Below are positions 1 through 8,897 of a DNA stretch of 64,000 bases, one piece after another; within the stretch, counting starts at the first letter, position 1, and the number at the start of each line of letters is the position of its first letter. Source of the DNA: CAYMPH01 sp964529415 (lineage in GTDB: Bacteria > Spirochaetota > UBA4802 > UBA5550); contig CAZGWD010000005.1 in NCBI GenBank assembly GCA_964529415.1, positions 1-64,000 of the forward strand, read 5' to 3'. The notes below the pieces were generated by a model. That model made no database searches. It was not told the origin of the DNA and worked only from the letters and a program-made list of their open reading frames with translations. A program made the position numbers and the translations under genes.

Positions 1-26
1 TTTATTTTTTATATGGAAGGAATAAA

Positions 27-1262
27 GTGAAAACAAAAGCTGTAAAAAAAACCGGTCTGCTTGCCTCTTTGATTAAAAAAGATAAAGAATATCTTTATCA
101 GAATTACGGCAACAGACTGCCTGTTTGTTTTGTCAAAGGAGACAGAGAAATCCTTTTCGATCAGGACGGTAAAAAATATATAGATTTCTTTTCAGGAATA
201 GCTGTAAGCAATTTAGGCTACAATAACAAAGCACTGAATGCAGCCCTTCACGGACAGATCAATAAAATCATTCACTCATCCAACTGGTTCTACAACAAGG
301 AGCAGATTGACGCTGCTGTTTTGATATCTGAAATGTCTTTTCCCGGAAAAACTCTTTTTGCAAACAGCGGCACAGAAGCAAATGAAGCTGCGATCAAGCT
401 CGCAAGAAGATACGGTATTTCTATTCATAAAAAAAAGTTTCAGATTGCCACTTTTTCAAATTCATTTCACGGCAGAACTTTCGGGAGCATGGCTGCAACA
501 GCCCAGAAAAAAATTCATGAGGGATTCGGACCTTTGCCTGAAGGTTTTAAATATCTGCCATTCAATGATATAAAGCCTCTTGAAAAAGAAATCAGAAGAA
601 ATAAAAATTTATGCGCTGTTATGATAGAACTCATACAGGGTGAAGCAGGTATTAAAATTGCGGACGAAAAATTTGTACGGGAAGCTTATGATCTTTGCGT
701 AAAAAATCACATTCTTTTTATAGTGGATGAAGTTCAGACAGGCATTGGAAGAACAGGGAACGTTTTCGCATATCAGAAATACGGCATTACGCCTGATATT
801 ATAACTTTAGCCAAGGGGCTTGGGGGCGGTGTTCCTGTAGGTGCATTGCACACCAAAACTTTTCTTTCGGAATTTTTCCCGAGAGGGGTTCACGGCACAA
901 CTTTCGGCGGCAACCATCTTGCGTGCGCTGCTGCATGCGCTGTTCTGAATGAATTAAAAAAGCCGGCACTTTTAAAAAATGTTGTGAGCCTTGAAAAATA
1001 TATTCTAAACAGACTTGCAAAGCTGAAAGAAAAAACTCCAATAATAAAGGAAGTGCGCGGTATAGGCCTTCATATTGGAATTGAACTTAAAAAGCCTGGC
1101 ATGGATATAGTAAAAAAAGCGCTTGAGCTCGGTCTTGTAATCAATTGCACTGCTGACAATGTAATCCGGATCATGCCTCCGCTTAATATCAGACTGGACT
1201 CAGTGAAAAAAGGCCTTGATTTACTTGAAAAAATACTAATTGAAGCGGGTAAACAATCGTGA
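27..1262 (+). CDS. argD: Acetylornithine aminotransferase
   Basis: PLP-dependent class III aminotransferase of 411 residues, the usual length, converting N-acetylglutamate semialdehyde to N-acetylornithine in arginine synthesis. The motif ANSGTEANEAAIKLAR binds the PLP phosphate, DEVQTGIGRTG follows, and K263 in TLAKGLGGG is the expected Schiff-base lysine. The start is GTG with a GGAAGG Shine-Dalgarno at 15-20. The stop overlaps the GTG start of argF by 4 nt, so the two are translationally coupled. Related enzymes act on ornithine, GABA or succinyl-ornithine; the argF and argG neighbours favour ArgD. Confidence 0.93.
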   Translation: MKTKAVKKTGLLASLIKKDKEYLYQNYGNRLPVCFVKGDREILFDQDGKKYIDFFSGIAVSNLGYNNKALNAALHGQINKIIHSSNWFYNKEQIDAAVLISEMSFPGKTLFANSGTEANEAAIKLARRYGISIHKKKFQIATFSNSFHGRTFGSMAATAQKKIHEGFGPLPEGFKYLPFNDIKPLEKEIRRNKNLCAVMIELIQGEAGIKIADEKFVREAYDLCVKNHILFIVDEVQTGIGRTGNVFAYQKYGITPDIITLAKGLGGGVPVGALHTKTFLSEFFPRGVHGTTFGGNHLACAAACAVLNELKKPALLKNVVSLEKYILNRLAKLKEKTPIIKEVRGIGLHIGIELKKPGMDIVKKALELGLVINCTADNVIRIMPPLNIRLDSVKKGLDLLEKILIEAGKQS

Positions 1263-2197
1263 AACCTCCATCGTTAAAAACCTCCCATCTGCTATCAATT
1301 GCCGATCTAAGCAAAGATGAAATGATTGCGCTTTTTAAATTTTCAGAGCAGCTGAAAAAAGATCTGAAAAGAAGGAAAAGCCATAAATATTTAAGCAATA
1401 GATCCCTTGCCATGATTTTTGAAAAAAGTTCAACCAGAACCAGGGTGTCTTTTGAAACAGGGATTTACCAGCTTGGAGGGCAGCCGCTTTTCCTTAGCGG
1501 AAGCGACATTCAGATCGGCAGGGGAGAAACCCTGTCCGACACAGCTAAGGTTCTGTCAAGATACGTTAACGGAATTATGATAAGAACATTTTCCGATGAA
1601 AAAATTGCTGAGCTTGCTCAAAATTCTGATATTCCTGTTATCAATGGGTTAACTGACAAGCATCATCCATGCCAGGCGCTTGCTGATTTTTTCACAATAT
1701 ATGAAATAGAAAAAAAATTCGCAGGAATTAAAATAACATATATTGGCGACGGCAACAATGTCGCGAACTCCCTGATGCTTGGTGCTGCTATTCTCGGCAT
1801 GGATATTTCAATTGCCTGTCCGGTTAAATATAATCCGGATAAAGAAATTACAGAGCAGGCAAAAACTCTTGCTGCAATTTCCGGATCTAAAATTGAAATT
1901 ACAAAAGATGTAGATAAAGCTGTTTCAGAAGCAAACTATATTTATACAGATGTATGGGTCAGCATGGGGCAGGAAAAAGAATCGGTCCGAAAAAAGAAGG
2001 ATCTGGCAAAATATAAAATCAGCATGAGTCTTCTTGGAAAATGCGCGCCGTCATGCAGGATAATGCACTGTCTTCCAGCTCACAGGGGCGAGGAAATCGA
2101 TTCAGAAGTTATGGATTCGAAAAATTCCATAATTTTCGAACAGGCAGAAAACAGGCTTCATATCCAGAAAGCTGTTATGTGCGCTTTAATGAAATAG
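1259..2197 (+). CDS. argF: Ornithine carbamoyltransferase
   Basis: Forms citrulline from ornithine and carbamoyl phosphate in the cytoplasm. At 312 residues it is full length. The carbamoyl-phosphate motif SSTRTRVSFE lies near residue 58, HHPCQALADF in the middle, and the ornithine-side motifs VSMG and HCLPAHRGEE near the C terminus; the SMG motif distinguishes it from aspartate carbamoyltransferase. The GTG start lies inside the argD stop (GTGA). It is the second gene of an argDFG group, separated from argG by a 274-bp repeat-bearing gap. Confidence 0.95.
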   Translation: MKPPSLKTSHLLSIADLSKDEMIALFKFSEQLKKDLKRRKSHKYLSNRSLAMIFEKSSTRTRVSFETGIYQLGGQPLFLSGSDIQIGRGETLSDTAKVLSRYVNGIMIRTFSDEKIAELAQNSDIPVINGLTDKHHPCQALADFFTIYEIEKKFAGIKITYIGDGNNVANSLMLGAAILGMDISIACPVKYNPDKEITEQAKTLAAISGSKIEITKDVDKAVSEANYIYTDVWVSMGQEKESVRKKKDLAKYKISMSLLGKCAPSCRIMHCLPAHRGEEIDSEVMDSKNSIIFEQAENRLHIQKAVMCALMK

Positions 2198-2207
2198 CCT
2201 TCCGTCA

Positions 2208-2430
2208 CCTAAAGGCAATGCCATTTAGTTAAGGGAAATTCTTTATTATTTAACATTTTTTTGTGTAAGAAAATGGGATATGAAGATGGAAGATATAGGG
2301 AGATAACAGAATAAAGAAAAAATTACATACAATATCATGTAGTTTTTATTATTATCTCCCCGATTTCTTTACATCCCCATATCTCCATATCTTACACATT
2401 TCTTAGCTTAATATCATTGCCCCTAAAGGG
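2208..2430. repeat. Long imperfect palindrome between argF and argG
   Basis: The gap folds back on itself. Left-arm sequence TGTGTAAGA (about 2263-2271) continued by a purine-rich stretch to about 2306 is matched in inverse orientation by about 2347-2398. Outer blocks with CTAAAGG and GGCAATG at 2208-2220 recur inverted at 2415-2430. The arms differ by small indels. This looks like a decayed MITE-like element or a long transcribed hairpin inside the arginine operon. No ORF is visible. Confidence 0.5.
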
Positions 2431-2471
2431 GGTGAGTATAAAAAAATAAATATTAAAAAAGGATATTTTCC

Positions 2472-3683
2472 ATGAAAGTAAAAAAAGTTGTACTCGCTTA
2501 TTCAGGCGGAGTTGACACTTCAATTATTTTAAAATGGCTCATTGAAACCTATAACTGTGAAGTTATTGCTTTTGCTGCAAACGTAGGCCAGGAGGAAGAA
2601 CTGAACGGTCTGGAAGAAAAAGCAAAAAAAACCGGAGCGAGCAAGTGTTATATTGAAGATTTAACAGAGGAATTTGTTAAAGATTACGTTTTCCAGGCAA
2701 TCAAAGCCAATGCAATTTACGAAGACAGGTACCTGCTCGGAACATCCCTTGCAAGACCCATTATTGCAAAAAAACAGGTTGAGATTGCTTTAAGGGAAGG
2801 AGCAGATGCAGTATGCCACGGTGCTACAGGAAAAGGCAACGACCAGGTCAGATTTGAAATGGCTTTCAAGTCTCTTGCGCCTGATCTGAACATCATTGCG
2901 CCATGGCGTTTCTGGGATCTGGATTCACGTTCGAAATGTTTCGATTATGCTGAAAAGCGCGGCATTCCGCTTCCAATTACAAAAGACAAGCCATACAGCA
3001 TGGACAGAAATATTCTTCACATTTCATACGAAGGCGGAATTCTTGAAGATCCTTTCAGGGAACCTGACGAAAGCATGTTTCTCCTGACCAAGTCCCCTGA
3101 GAAAGCGCCGGATAAGCCGACATATCTGGAAATCGGATTTGAAAAAGGCGTGCCTGTTACAATTAATAACGAGAAGCTCTCGCCTACATCTCTCATGAAA
3201 AAACTTAACAAAATTGCAGGTGAAAACGGGGTCGGCAGGATTGATATTGTTGAAAACAGACTTGTGGGTATCAAGTCGCGGGGAGTTTATGAAACACCTG
3301 CAGGAACAGTTCTCATCATGGCGCACCGTGATCTTGAGTCCATCACTCTTGATAAAGACACCCAGCATTTAAAAGACAAGCTTGCTTCCGAATATGCAAC
3401 AATTGTTTACAACGGGCTCTGGTTCACAAGAAAAAGAGAAGCTCTCGATGCATTCATCAACAAGACTCAGGAAAATGTTACAGGAACTGTCCGGGTTAAA
3501 CTATACAAAGGCAGCTGCTCAGTTGCCGGCAGAAAATCCGATGTAACACTTTATGAGCCGGATATCGCAACATTCGACGAAAGCCATCTTTACGACCAGA
3601 AAGACGCAACAGGCTTTTTAAACATTTTCGGGCTTCCGATCAAGGTTGAGGCTTTGTTAAAAAGAAAAAGAGAAGGAAAATAA
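2472..3683 (+). CDS. argG: Argininosuccinate synthase
   Basis: ATP-dependent ligase joining citrulline and aspartate, 403 residues, a typical length. The N-terminal PP-loop AYSGGVDTS sits at residues 9-17, and GATGKGNDQVRFE and the citrulline-binding YSMDRN region follow. ATG start with AGGA about 8 nt upstream. Its product would need argininosuccinate lyase (ArgH), which is not encoded in this window; the next gene, 6 nt downstream, is unrelated to ArgH. Confidence 0.96.
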   Translation: MKVKKVVLAYSGGVDTSIILKWLIETYNCEVIAFAANVGQEEELNGLEEKAKKTGASKCYIEDLTEEFVKDYVFQAIKANAIYEDRYLLGTSLARPIIAKKQVEIALREGADAVCHGATGKGNDQVRFEMAFKSLAPDLNIIAPWRFWDLDSRSKCFDYAEKRGIPLPITKDKPYSMDRNILHISYEGGILEDPFREPDESMFLLTKSPEKAPDKPTYLEIGFEKGVPVTINNEKLSPTSLMKKLNKIAGENGVGRIDIVENRLVGIKSRGVYETPAGTVLIMAHRDLESITLDKDTQHLKDKLASEYATIVYNGLWFTRKREALDAFINKTQENVTGTVRVKLYKGSCSVAGRKSDVTLYEPDIATFDESHLYDQKDATGFLNIFGLPIKVEALLKRKREGK

Positions 3684-3689
3684 TTCCGC

Positions 3690-4490
3690 ATGACCCGAGA
3701 TTTTCAGAATGTCAGGCCCTGGCTCGCGGGCTCAGAATTTGCGGGCGATCCAGGGAAATCAATCTACTGGATTATTCAGAACGTATTCATTAAATCTCTG
3801 AAAAAATATTTATCCGATCTCGGCCATAAGCTTCCGGAAAACATCAAAGCATCATTTGGCGGATTCGAACCTCCAGGGAAAATATTAACCTATGAAATAA
3901 AAGAAACAGGTGTTTTAATTAATGGAGAAAAAGGATTCATAACAGGAGCTTTTGATTCTGATTGGATATTCCTGTCTGCAAGAAAACCCGGTGAGGAGAA
4001 AATTTCGACACTCATTGCAGTTAAAAACGAAGGTATAATTAAAGATTCATTAACAGATTTAAAACTTCAGGCATTCAATAAAATCAGCCACGCATCATTT
4101 AAACTAAACAATGCTCTTATTGAAAATGCCATTATAGACAGCAGCTATCCAAATCAAATCCGCAGAATAATTAAATCCGGAAATATCATGGAAAGAATAA
4201 TGATTCTTGAAATGTATATTTATTTTGCCATGCATATTATAGATCAGATGAATTTCACAGGATTATCCGGAAAAGTTAAGACTCTTGCTGAAAAAATAAA
4301 AGCAGAAACAGATTCATCATTTGAAAATTTCAAAAAAGATGAAAAGATCTTCGAGAATCCTGAATTAAAAAAAGAAACATCTTTATTATTTTCAGAAATA
4401 GAAGCACTATATCTGAATAAAGACTTATTTCAGAAATTTCCGGAATTCCTTTCAGAAATTTCTTTTTTAAAAAAGTTTTTATTGACCTGA
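3690..4490 (+). CDS. Truncated acyl-CoA dehydrogenase-like protein
   Basis: A 266-residue protein 6 nt after argG, so probably cotranscribed. Residues about 70-115 carry a pattern typical of the acyl-CoA dehydrogenase middle domain (GVLINGEKGFITGA followed by DWIFLSARK). The family is normally about 380 residues with a four-helix C-terminal domain; here the C-terminal half is short, lysine-rich and not recognisable as the FAD-binding bundle. It may be a decayed or repurposed paralogue with no catalysis. The family assignment rests on one motif region. It occupies the place where argH often lies. Confidence 0.5.
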   Translation: MTRDFQNVRPWLAGSEFAGDPGKSIYWIIQNVFIKSLKKYLSDLGHKLPENIKASFGGFEPPGKILTYEIKETGVLINGEKGFITGAFDSDWIFLSARKPGEEKISTLIAVKNEGIIKDSLTDLKLQAFNKISHASFKLNNALIENAIIDSSYPNQIRRIIKSGNIMERIMILEMYIYFAMHIIDQMNFTGLSGKVKTLAEKIKAETDSSFENFKKDEKIFENPELKKETSLLFSEIEALYLNKDLFQKFPEFLSEISFLKKFLLT

Positions 4491-4572
4491 TAGATATAAT
4501 AATTAAACTGATTTCATCATAATTAAACAAGCTGAAAATTAATATGCAAGAAATGGGGTGCTATACTATTTC

Positions 4573-4670
4573 ACCCCCTAAATCCCCCGGAGGGGGACTT
4601 TGACTTTTTCCTGTAAATAAAATTCACTTATTTACAACACTTAAGCCCACCTCCGGGGGGTTTGGGGGGC
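4573..4670. repeat. GC-rich inverted repeat
   Basis: CCCCCTAAATCCCCCGGAGG at 4574-4593 is mirrored by an inverted copy with CCTCCGGGGGG ending at 4670. The intervening sequence is also partly symmetrical (GTAAATAA near 4613 against TTATTTAC at 4628-4635). It stands out strongly from the AT-rich surroundings and lies between the argG operon and the MoxR gene. It may act as a terminator or be a remnant of a small mobile repeat; similar blocks occur near 12145 and 13872. Confidence 0.55.
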
Positions 4671-4715
4671 TTTATAAAGCATTATATTATTTAAAAAAAC
4701 AAAAGGCAGTGTTCC

Positions 4716-5621
4716 ATGGAAACCATTGAAGATATCATCGAAATACTCGCAAAACAGAAATATATCGCTTCAAGAGAAATTGCAGTTACAATTTTCCTTG
4801 CTCTTAAGCTTGAGAAACCTGTTCTTATTGAGGGACCTGCAGGAGTCGGAAAAACCGATCTCGCAAAATGCCTTGCAGCAGGGCTTGATTATCCTCTTGT
4901 ACGACTGCAGTGCTACGAAGGCCTTGACGAATCAAAAGCGCTTTATGAATGGGAATATTCAAAACAGCTTTTATACACCCAGATCCTGAAAGAAAGGTTC
5001 AACGAAATTGTAAGCGGTGAAAAAACATTGGCCGGCGCAATAGAGAAGCTTGCAAGTCAGGAATCATCTTTATTTTCAGAAAAATTTATAATAGCCAGAC
5101 CAATACTTCAGGTATTAAAATCAGATCATAAATCCGTTCTTCTTATTGATGAGATAGATAAATCCGACGGCGAATTTGAAGCATTTCTGCTCGAAGTTCT
5201 CTCTGATTTCCAGATATCCATACCTGAAATCGGAACTATAGCTGCAAAAGTTAAACCTGCAGTATTTTTAACTTCAAACAGCGCAAGGGAAATGTCGGAT
5301 GCTTTAAAAAGACGATGTCTTCACCTTTATATTGACTATCCGCCTCCTGAACTTGAAGAAAGAATTATTGAGCTGAAAGTTACAGAATGTGAAGCCAGTA
5401 TACGGAAACAGGTTGTAAATGCTATATACAGAATCCGGGATCTTCCTCTTAAAAAAGAGCCGAGCATAAGTGAAACCATAGACTGGGCAAGAGCTCTTGC
5501 GATTCTCGGAAAAGATACAATTGATAAAGAAACTTTTCTGGAAACAATCGGCATAATTATAAAATACGAAAAAGATATAGAGCTTGTAAAAAGCAGGCTG
5601 AATGAAATCATCTACAAATAA
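4716..5621 (+). CDS. MoxR-family AAA+ ATPase
   Basis: A 301-residue cytoplasmic AAA+ ATPase. Walker A GPAGVGKTDLAK lies near residues 41-52 and Walker B VLLIDEIDKSDGEFEAFLLE near 147-166, followed by sensor motif LTSNSAREMSDALKRRCLH with an arginine finger. MoxR ATPases pair with VWA proteins to insert cofactors into or mature metalloenzymes, as CoxD does for CO dehydrogenase. The downstream VWA gene overlaps this one by 20 nt, supporting a joint complex. The target enzyme is not apparent from the neighbours. Confidence 0.9.
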   Translation: METIEDIIEILAKQKYIASREIAVTIFLALKLEKPVLIEGPAGVGKTDLAKCLAAGLDYPLVRLQCYEGLDESKALYEWEYSKQLLYTQILKERFNEIVSGEKTLAGAIEKLASQESSLFSEKFIIARPILQVLKSDHKSVLLIDEIDKSDGEFEAFLLEVLSDFQISIPEIGTIAAKVKPAVFLTSNSAREMSDALKRRCLHLYIDYPPPELEERIIELKVTECEASIRKQVVNAIYRIRDLPLKKEPSISETIDWARALAILGKDTIDKETFLETIGIIIKYEKDIELVKSRLNEIIYK

Positions 5622-6894
5622 TGAACTAACAGTCAAGCTTCTCGGGTTTCTGAAGATTCTCCGCGAAGCCGGCATCAGAATCAGCCAGGATGAGTCTATA
5701 ACCTTATTCAATGCTCTTCCTTTGATATCTTTCTCTGATCCTGCCATTTTCAAACAGACACTGCAGACAACACTCATAAAAGATTCGGAAGATATTCCGG
5801 CATTTCAGAAATGCTTTGATAATTTCTTTTCAGGCAAATCTTTCGAATCAGATAAAATATCTGAACCGGATCTTGAAAAACTGACAGACAGGGTTGATGA
5901 ATTTCTTAATGGAGCTGATCCCTCCACTTTTATTTCAAAAAAGGATTCTGTTCTTGCAGGAGAGTTCAAAAATTTTATTTTATCCGGATCATCCGGAGAG
6001 GGATTCGGCGAGTCGCTGTTTCCGGTTTTATCCGGAGGCGCACCATCTGAATCTGAAGCTGCGAATGAAAAAATAAGAACAGAAATGATTACGAGACTTA
6101 TCCGGCAGAGAATCAAATCACGCTACATTGGTAAAGAAATCACAGTCAAGGAAGACTATCTTTTAAATAAAAAAATATACCAGCTAACTCCTGTGGAAAT
6201 AAAGGAGATGCGTTCTGTTATCAACCGGCTCGGGCATAAATTAAAAAGCAGGGTTGGAATAAAACTCAAAAAAACAAGAAAAGGCAGACTTAACGCGCCG
6301 AAAACAATAAAAAAAAGCGCTGCAACAGACAATATCCCGTTTACAGTATATTTTAAAAATAAAAAAATCGACCGCCCCCAGATTGCAGTAATTTGCGATA
6401 TTTCCGGATCTGTAAATCAATATACCAGGTTTATGCTGCTCTTAACACATACCATACAGAGTCTTTTTTCCAAGGTTAGAACTTTCGCTTTTGTAAGCAA
6501 TCTTGTGGAAATCACTCCGCTTTTCCGTGAAATGGATCCTGAAAGGGCAGTAAATTCAATCTTTGCAGATACAGATTTTAAATACGGCTGGGGTACAAAT
6601 TACGGGAACTCATTTAAAAAACTGGTAAATGAATACGGGGACAGCTTAAATAAAAAAACAACTGTTATCGTGCTGGGCGATGCAAGAAATAATCATCAGG
6701 ATCCGGGCCTTGATGCTTTTATTGAAATAGAAGAACGCTGTAAAAATATTATATGGCTCAATCCTGAAAAAAAGCATCTCTGGGACTGGAGCGACAGCAT
6801 TGCATCTGTATATATTCCTCATTGTGTTGAGATGAGAGAAATTAATAGCATTAATGATTTATCTGGTTTTATTGAAACTTTATTTAAACAATGA
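5602..6894 (+). CDS. VWA-domain protein, CoxE-like
   Basis: A 430-residue protein with a C-terminal von Willebrand A domain. The MIDAS motif D-x-S-x-S is present as CDISGSV with D266, S268 and S270, and further metal-site residues lie in the following strands (GWGTNYG, VLGDARNN). The N-terminal 200 residues are acidic and serine-rich, and a basic stretch precedes the VWA domain. No signal peptide is seen. The architecture matches the CoxE/VWA partner of MoxR ATPases. The start overlaps the ATPase gene by 20 nt. The client protein is unknown. Confidence 0.85.
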   Translation: MKSSTNNELTVKLLGFLKILREAGIRISQDESITLFNALPLISFSDPAIFKQTLQTTLIKDSEDIPAFQKCFDNFFSGKSFESDKISEPDLEKLTDRVDEFLNGADPSTFISKKDSVLAGEFKNFILSGSSGEGFGESLFPVLSGGAPSESEAANEKIRTEMITRLIRQRIKSRYIGKEITVKEDYLLNKKIYQLTPVEIKEMRSVINRLGHKLKSRVGIKLKKTRKGRLNAPKTIKKSAATDNIPFTVYFKNKKIDRPQIAVICDISGSVNQYTRFMLLLTHTIQSLFSKVRTFAFVSNLVEITPLFREMDPERAVNSIFADTDFKYGWGTNYGNSFKKLVNEYGDSLNKKTTVIVLGDARNNHQDPGLDAFIEIEERCKNIIWLNPEKKHLWDWSDSIASVYIPHCVEMREINSINDLSGFIETLFKQ

Positions 6895-6987
6895 TATCAT
6901 AATATACAAAAAAATAATGCTTTACAAATCATTTATATAAATTACACCTGTATATAAATTAGTGCGCAAAAATATTACGGAGGACTT

Positions 6988-7311
6988 ATGGAAATCTCCT
7001 TCAGAGAAGCCGGCGGATATAAAATAATTGAAGTTACCGGCGAAGTTGACCTTTACAATGTCAGTGAATTAAAAAAAGCCCTGTTCAGCATAACAGACGG
7101 AAATTATAAAAGCGTTGTTGTAGATATGAAAAATGTCAACTATATGGATTCCTCAGGTATAGGCGCTTTAGTTGCAGGCCAGAAAAAAATGAAGGCGCAT
7201 GCAGGAAATTTTGCAATTATGAATCTTCATGAAGATGTTTTAAATATTTTAAAACTCGCGACTCTGGATAGATTCTTTAAAATATACGATTCCGAGGAGG
7301 ATCTGGTTTAA
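6988..7311 (+). CDS. STAS-domain anti-sigma-factor antagonist
   Basis: A 107-residue single STAS domain like SpoIIAA/RsbV. The phosphorylatable site is in YMDSSGIGALV (DSSG at 54-57; by analogy with SpoIIAA the second serine, S56). In partner-switching systems the unphosphorylated form captures an anti-sigma kinase and a PP2C phosphatase reactivates it. A strong Shine-Dalgarno GGAGGA lies at 6979-6984. No anti-sigma kinase or sigma factor gene is adjacent, but the convergent neighbour encodes a SpoIIE-type phosphatase; the two genes overlap by 4 nt at their stops. Confidence 0.92.
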   Translation: MEISFREAGGYKIIEVTGEVDLYNVSELKKALFSITDGNYKSVVVDMKNVNYMDSSGIGALVAGQKKMKAHAGNFAIMNLHEDVLNILKLATLDRFFKIYDSEEDLV

Positions 7312-8897
7312 AATTCTCTCTTAAACACGAGAATAGTCATATCATCATGAGGTGACGCTTCCCCCCTGAATGTATCAACATCATTTACAATTGTATCAAC
7401 AATATCATTCGCGTTTTTTCCGCTATTGTCAATCAGCATCTTCTGGAGACGCTGATGCCCGTATTCATCCTTATTCACATTTCTCATTTCAGTAATTCCG
7501 TCGCTGTTTACCAGAATGATATCACCTGGATTGAATTTTACCTTGGCCTGGGTATAATCATTATCCTCCATAATTCCAATTGGAACACCGTCCACTTTTG
7601 TTACAGTGCAGGCGTTCAGTGCAGCTCTGTAGCAGAATAACGGTCCGTGTCCCGCATTTGCAAAAGAAACCTCGCCTGTGAGCTTGTCATAAATAAAAAA
7701 GAACAGTGTGGCAAATTTATCTATGGCGAAATCACCGCTCATTGAATCATTGATTGACCTTACAAGTTTTGCGCAGTCAACATCCCCGCGCGAAATAAGT
7801 GCGGTGAATACAGTTCTGATCATTACCATAACCAGGGAAGCAGGAACTCCCTTGCCTGCAACATCGCTCAGCAATGCGCCGATCTTGTTTTCACCTATTT
7901 CTATATAATCGAAATAATCACCGCCTACTCCCTTTGCAGCACGCGTGAAACCTTTTATCTGAATGCCGTCTTTATTGTAAAAGCCCATGGGATTCAAGCC
8001 TTCCTGAATATCCCGGGCAACATCGAGCTGTTCCTGCATCAGTCTTTGTTCTATTTCATTTTCCTTGGAATCTTTAATCTGGGATGTCATCTCGTTGAAT
8101 TCCCGGGCAAGTGCTCCGAGCTCATCCCTGGATTTAATTTCAATCCTGTAATCAAGATTCCCCTGCCCAATTATGCTTGCTCCATGAGAAAGAATTCTGA
8201 TCGGCTTGATGGTAACACTTGCCAGAACAACAGCACCGAGTATGGATATTGCTATGAATATAAGCGATAGCGGCACGATTACTTTAATGAGACTCTGAAG
8301 CTCCTGGCGTATGATAATATCTGAAAGCCCTATAATAACAACTGCAACTTTCGCTCCGACCTTGTTTAAAACCGGTTTGGAAAAATCAAATATTATTCCT
8401 GCTGTATCAACCGGATCAGGATATTTAATGACAGTTATTCCCTTATCATCAGCTGCTCCGGATGTTCTTGCGACCCCGTCATCAAATTTTTCTCCGACAT
8501 TAAACTTTTTCTCGCGCCTGTCAAAAAACTGAAATACCGTACCATCCGGATTCAGGACATATGCGTATTTTATATAATTTATTTTCTGCAGATCGCTGAT
8601 TGCAGCGAGAATTGCGAGCTCGTCTGTAACAATCAGCTGTGATGTGGTATTGCTTAAATGGATTACTTCGCGGTTTACTGAATCAATTACCTGTGTACGC
8701 AAAAGTTCACTCTCCCTGAAAAATATAAAACCGGAGAGTGTTAAAATTACTGTTACAGTAAGACCTATAATTGCAAGAGAAAACTTCCATCTCAGGCTGA
8801 ATTTTACTCCGCTTTTTACAGGCTTAATATCTGCTTTTTTATCTTTTAAATCTGATTTATCTGTTTTATCTTTTTTTTCTTTATCCGCTTTTGCCAT
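7308..8897 (-). CDS. Membrane HAMP-SpoIIE serine phosphatase
   Basis: A 529-residue membrane sensor phosphatase. After a charged lysine-rich N terminus, one membrane segment (about 36-57) leads to an extracytoplasmic sensor of about 140 residues. A second membrane segment (about 198-225) is followed by HAMP (about 226-280), a short coiled coil, and a PP2C/SpoIIE domain with GGDYFDY, LLSDVAGKGVPASL, DGITEM and HDDMTILVF. It presumably dephosphorylates STAS proteins, plausibly the one encoded convergently. Its ATG directly follows the stop of the upstream TPR gene (TAAATG), so the two are coupled. Confidence 0.92.
   Translation of the reverse strand: MAKADKEKKDKTDKSDLKDKKADIKPVKSGVKFSLRWKFSLAIIGLTVTVILTLSGFIFFRESELLRTQVIDSVNREVIHLSNTTSQLIVTDELAILAAISDLQKINYIKYAYVLNPDGTVFQFFDRREKKFNVGEKFDDGVARTSGAADDKGITVIKYPDPVDTAGIIFDFSKPVLNKVGAKVAVVIIGLSDIIIRQELQSLIKVIVPLSLIFIAISILGAVVLASVTIKPIRILSHGASIIGQGNLDYRIEIKSRDELGALAREFNEMTSQIKDSKENEIEQRLMQEQLDVARDIQEGLNPMGFYNKDGIQIKGFTRAAKGVGGDYFDYIEIGENKIGALLSDVAGKGVPASLVMVMIRTVFTALISRGDVDCAKLVRSINDSMSGDFAIDKFATLFFFIYDKLTGEVSFANAGHGPLFCYRAALNACTVTKVDGVPIGIMEDNDYTQAKVKFNPGDIILVNSDGITEMRNVNKDEYGHQRLQKMLIDNSGKNANDIVDTIVNDVDTFRGEASPHDDMTILVFKREF

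Noticed and set aside
3690..4490. Considered as argininosuccinate lyase (argH) because of its position
   Set aside because: No fumarase/lyase signature (GSSxMPxKxN) and the middle-domain pattern of acyl-CoA dehydrogenases is present instead.
5304..5777. 157-residue minus-strand ORF
   Set aside because: Antisense shadow of the MoxR and VWA genes.
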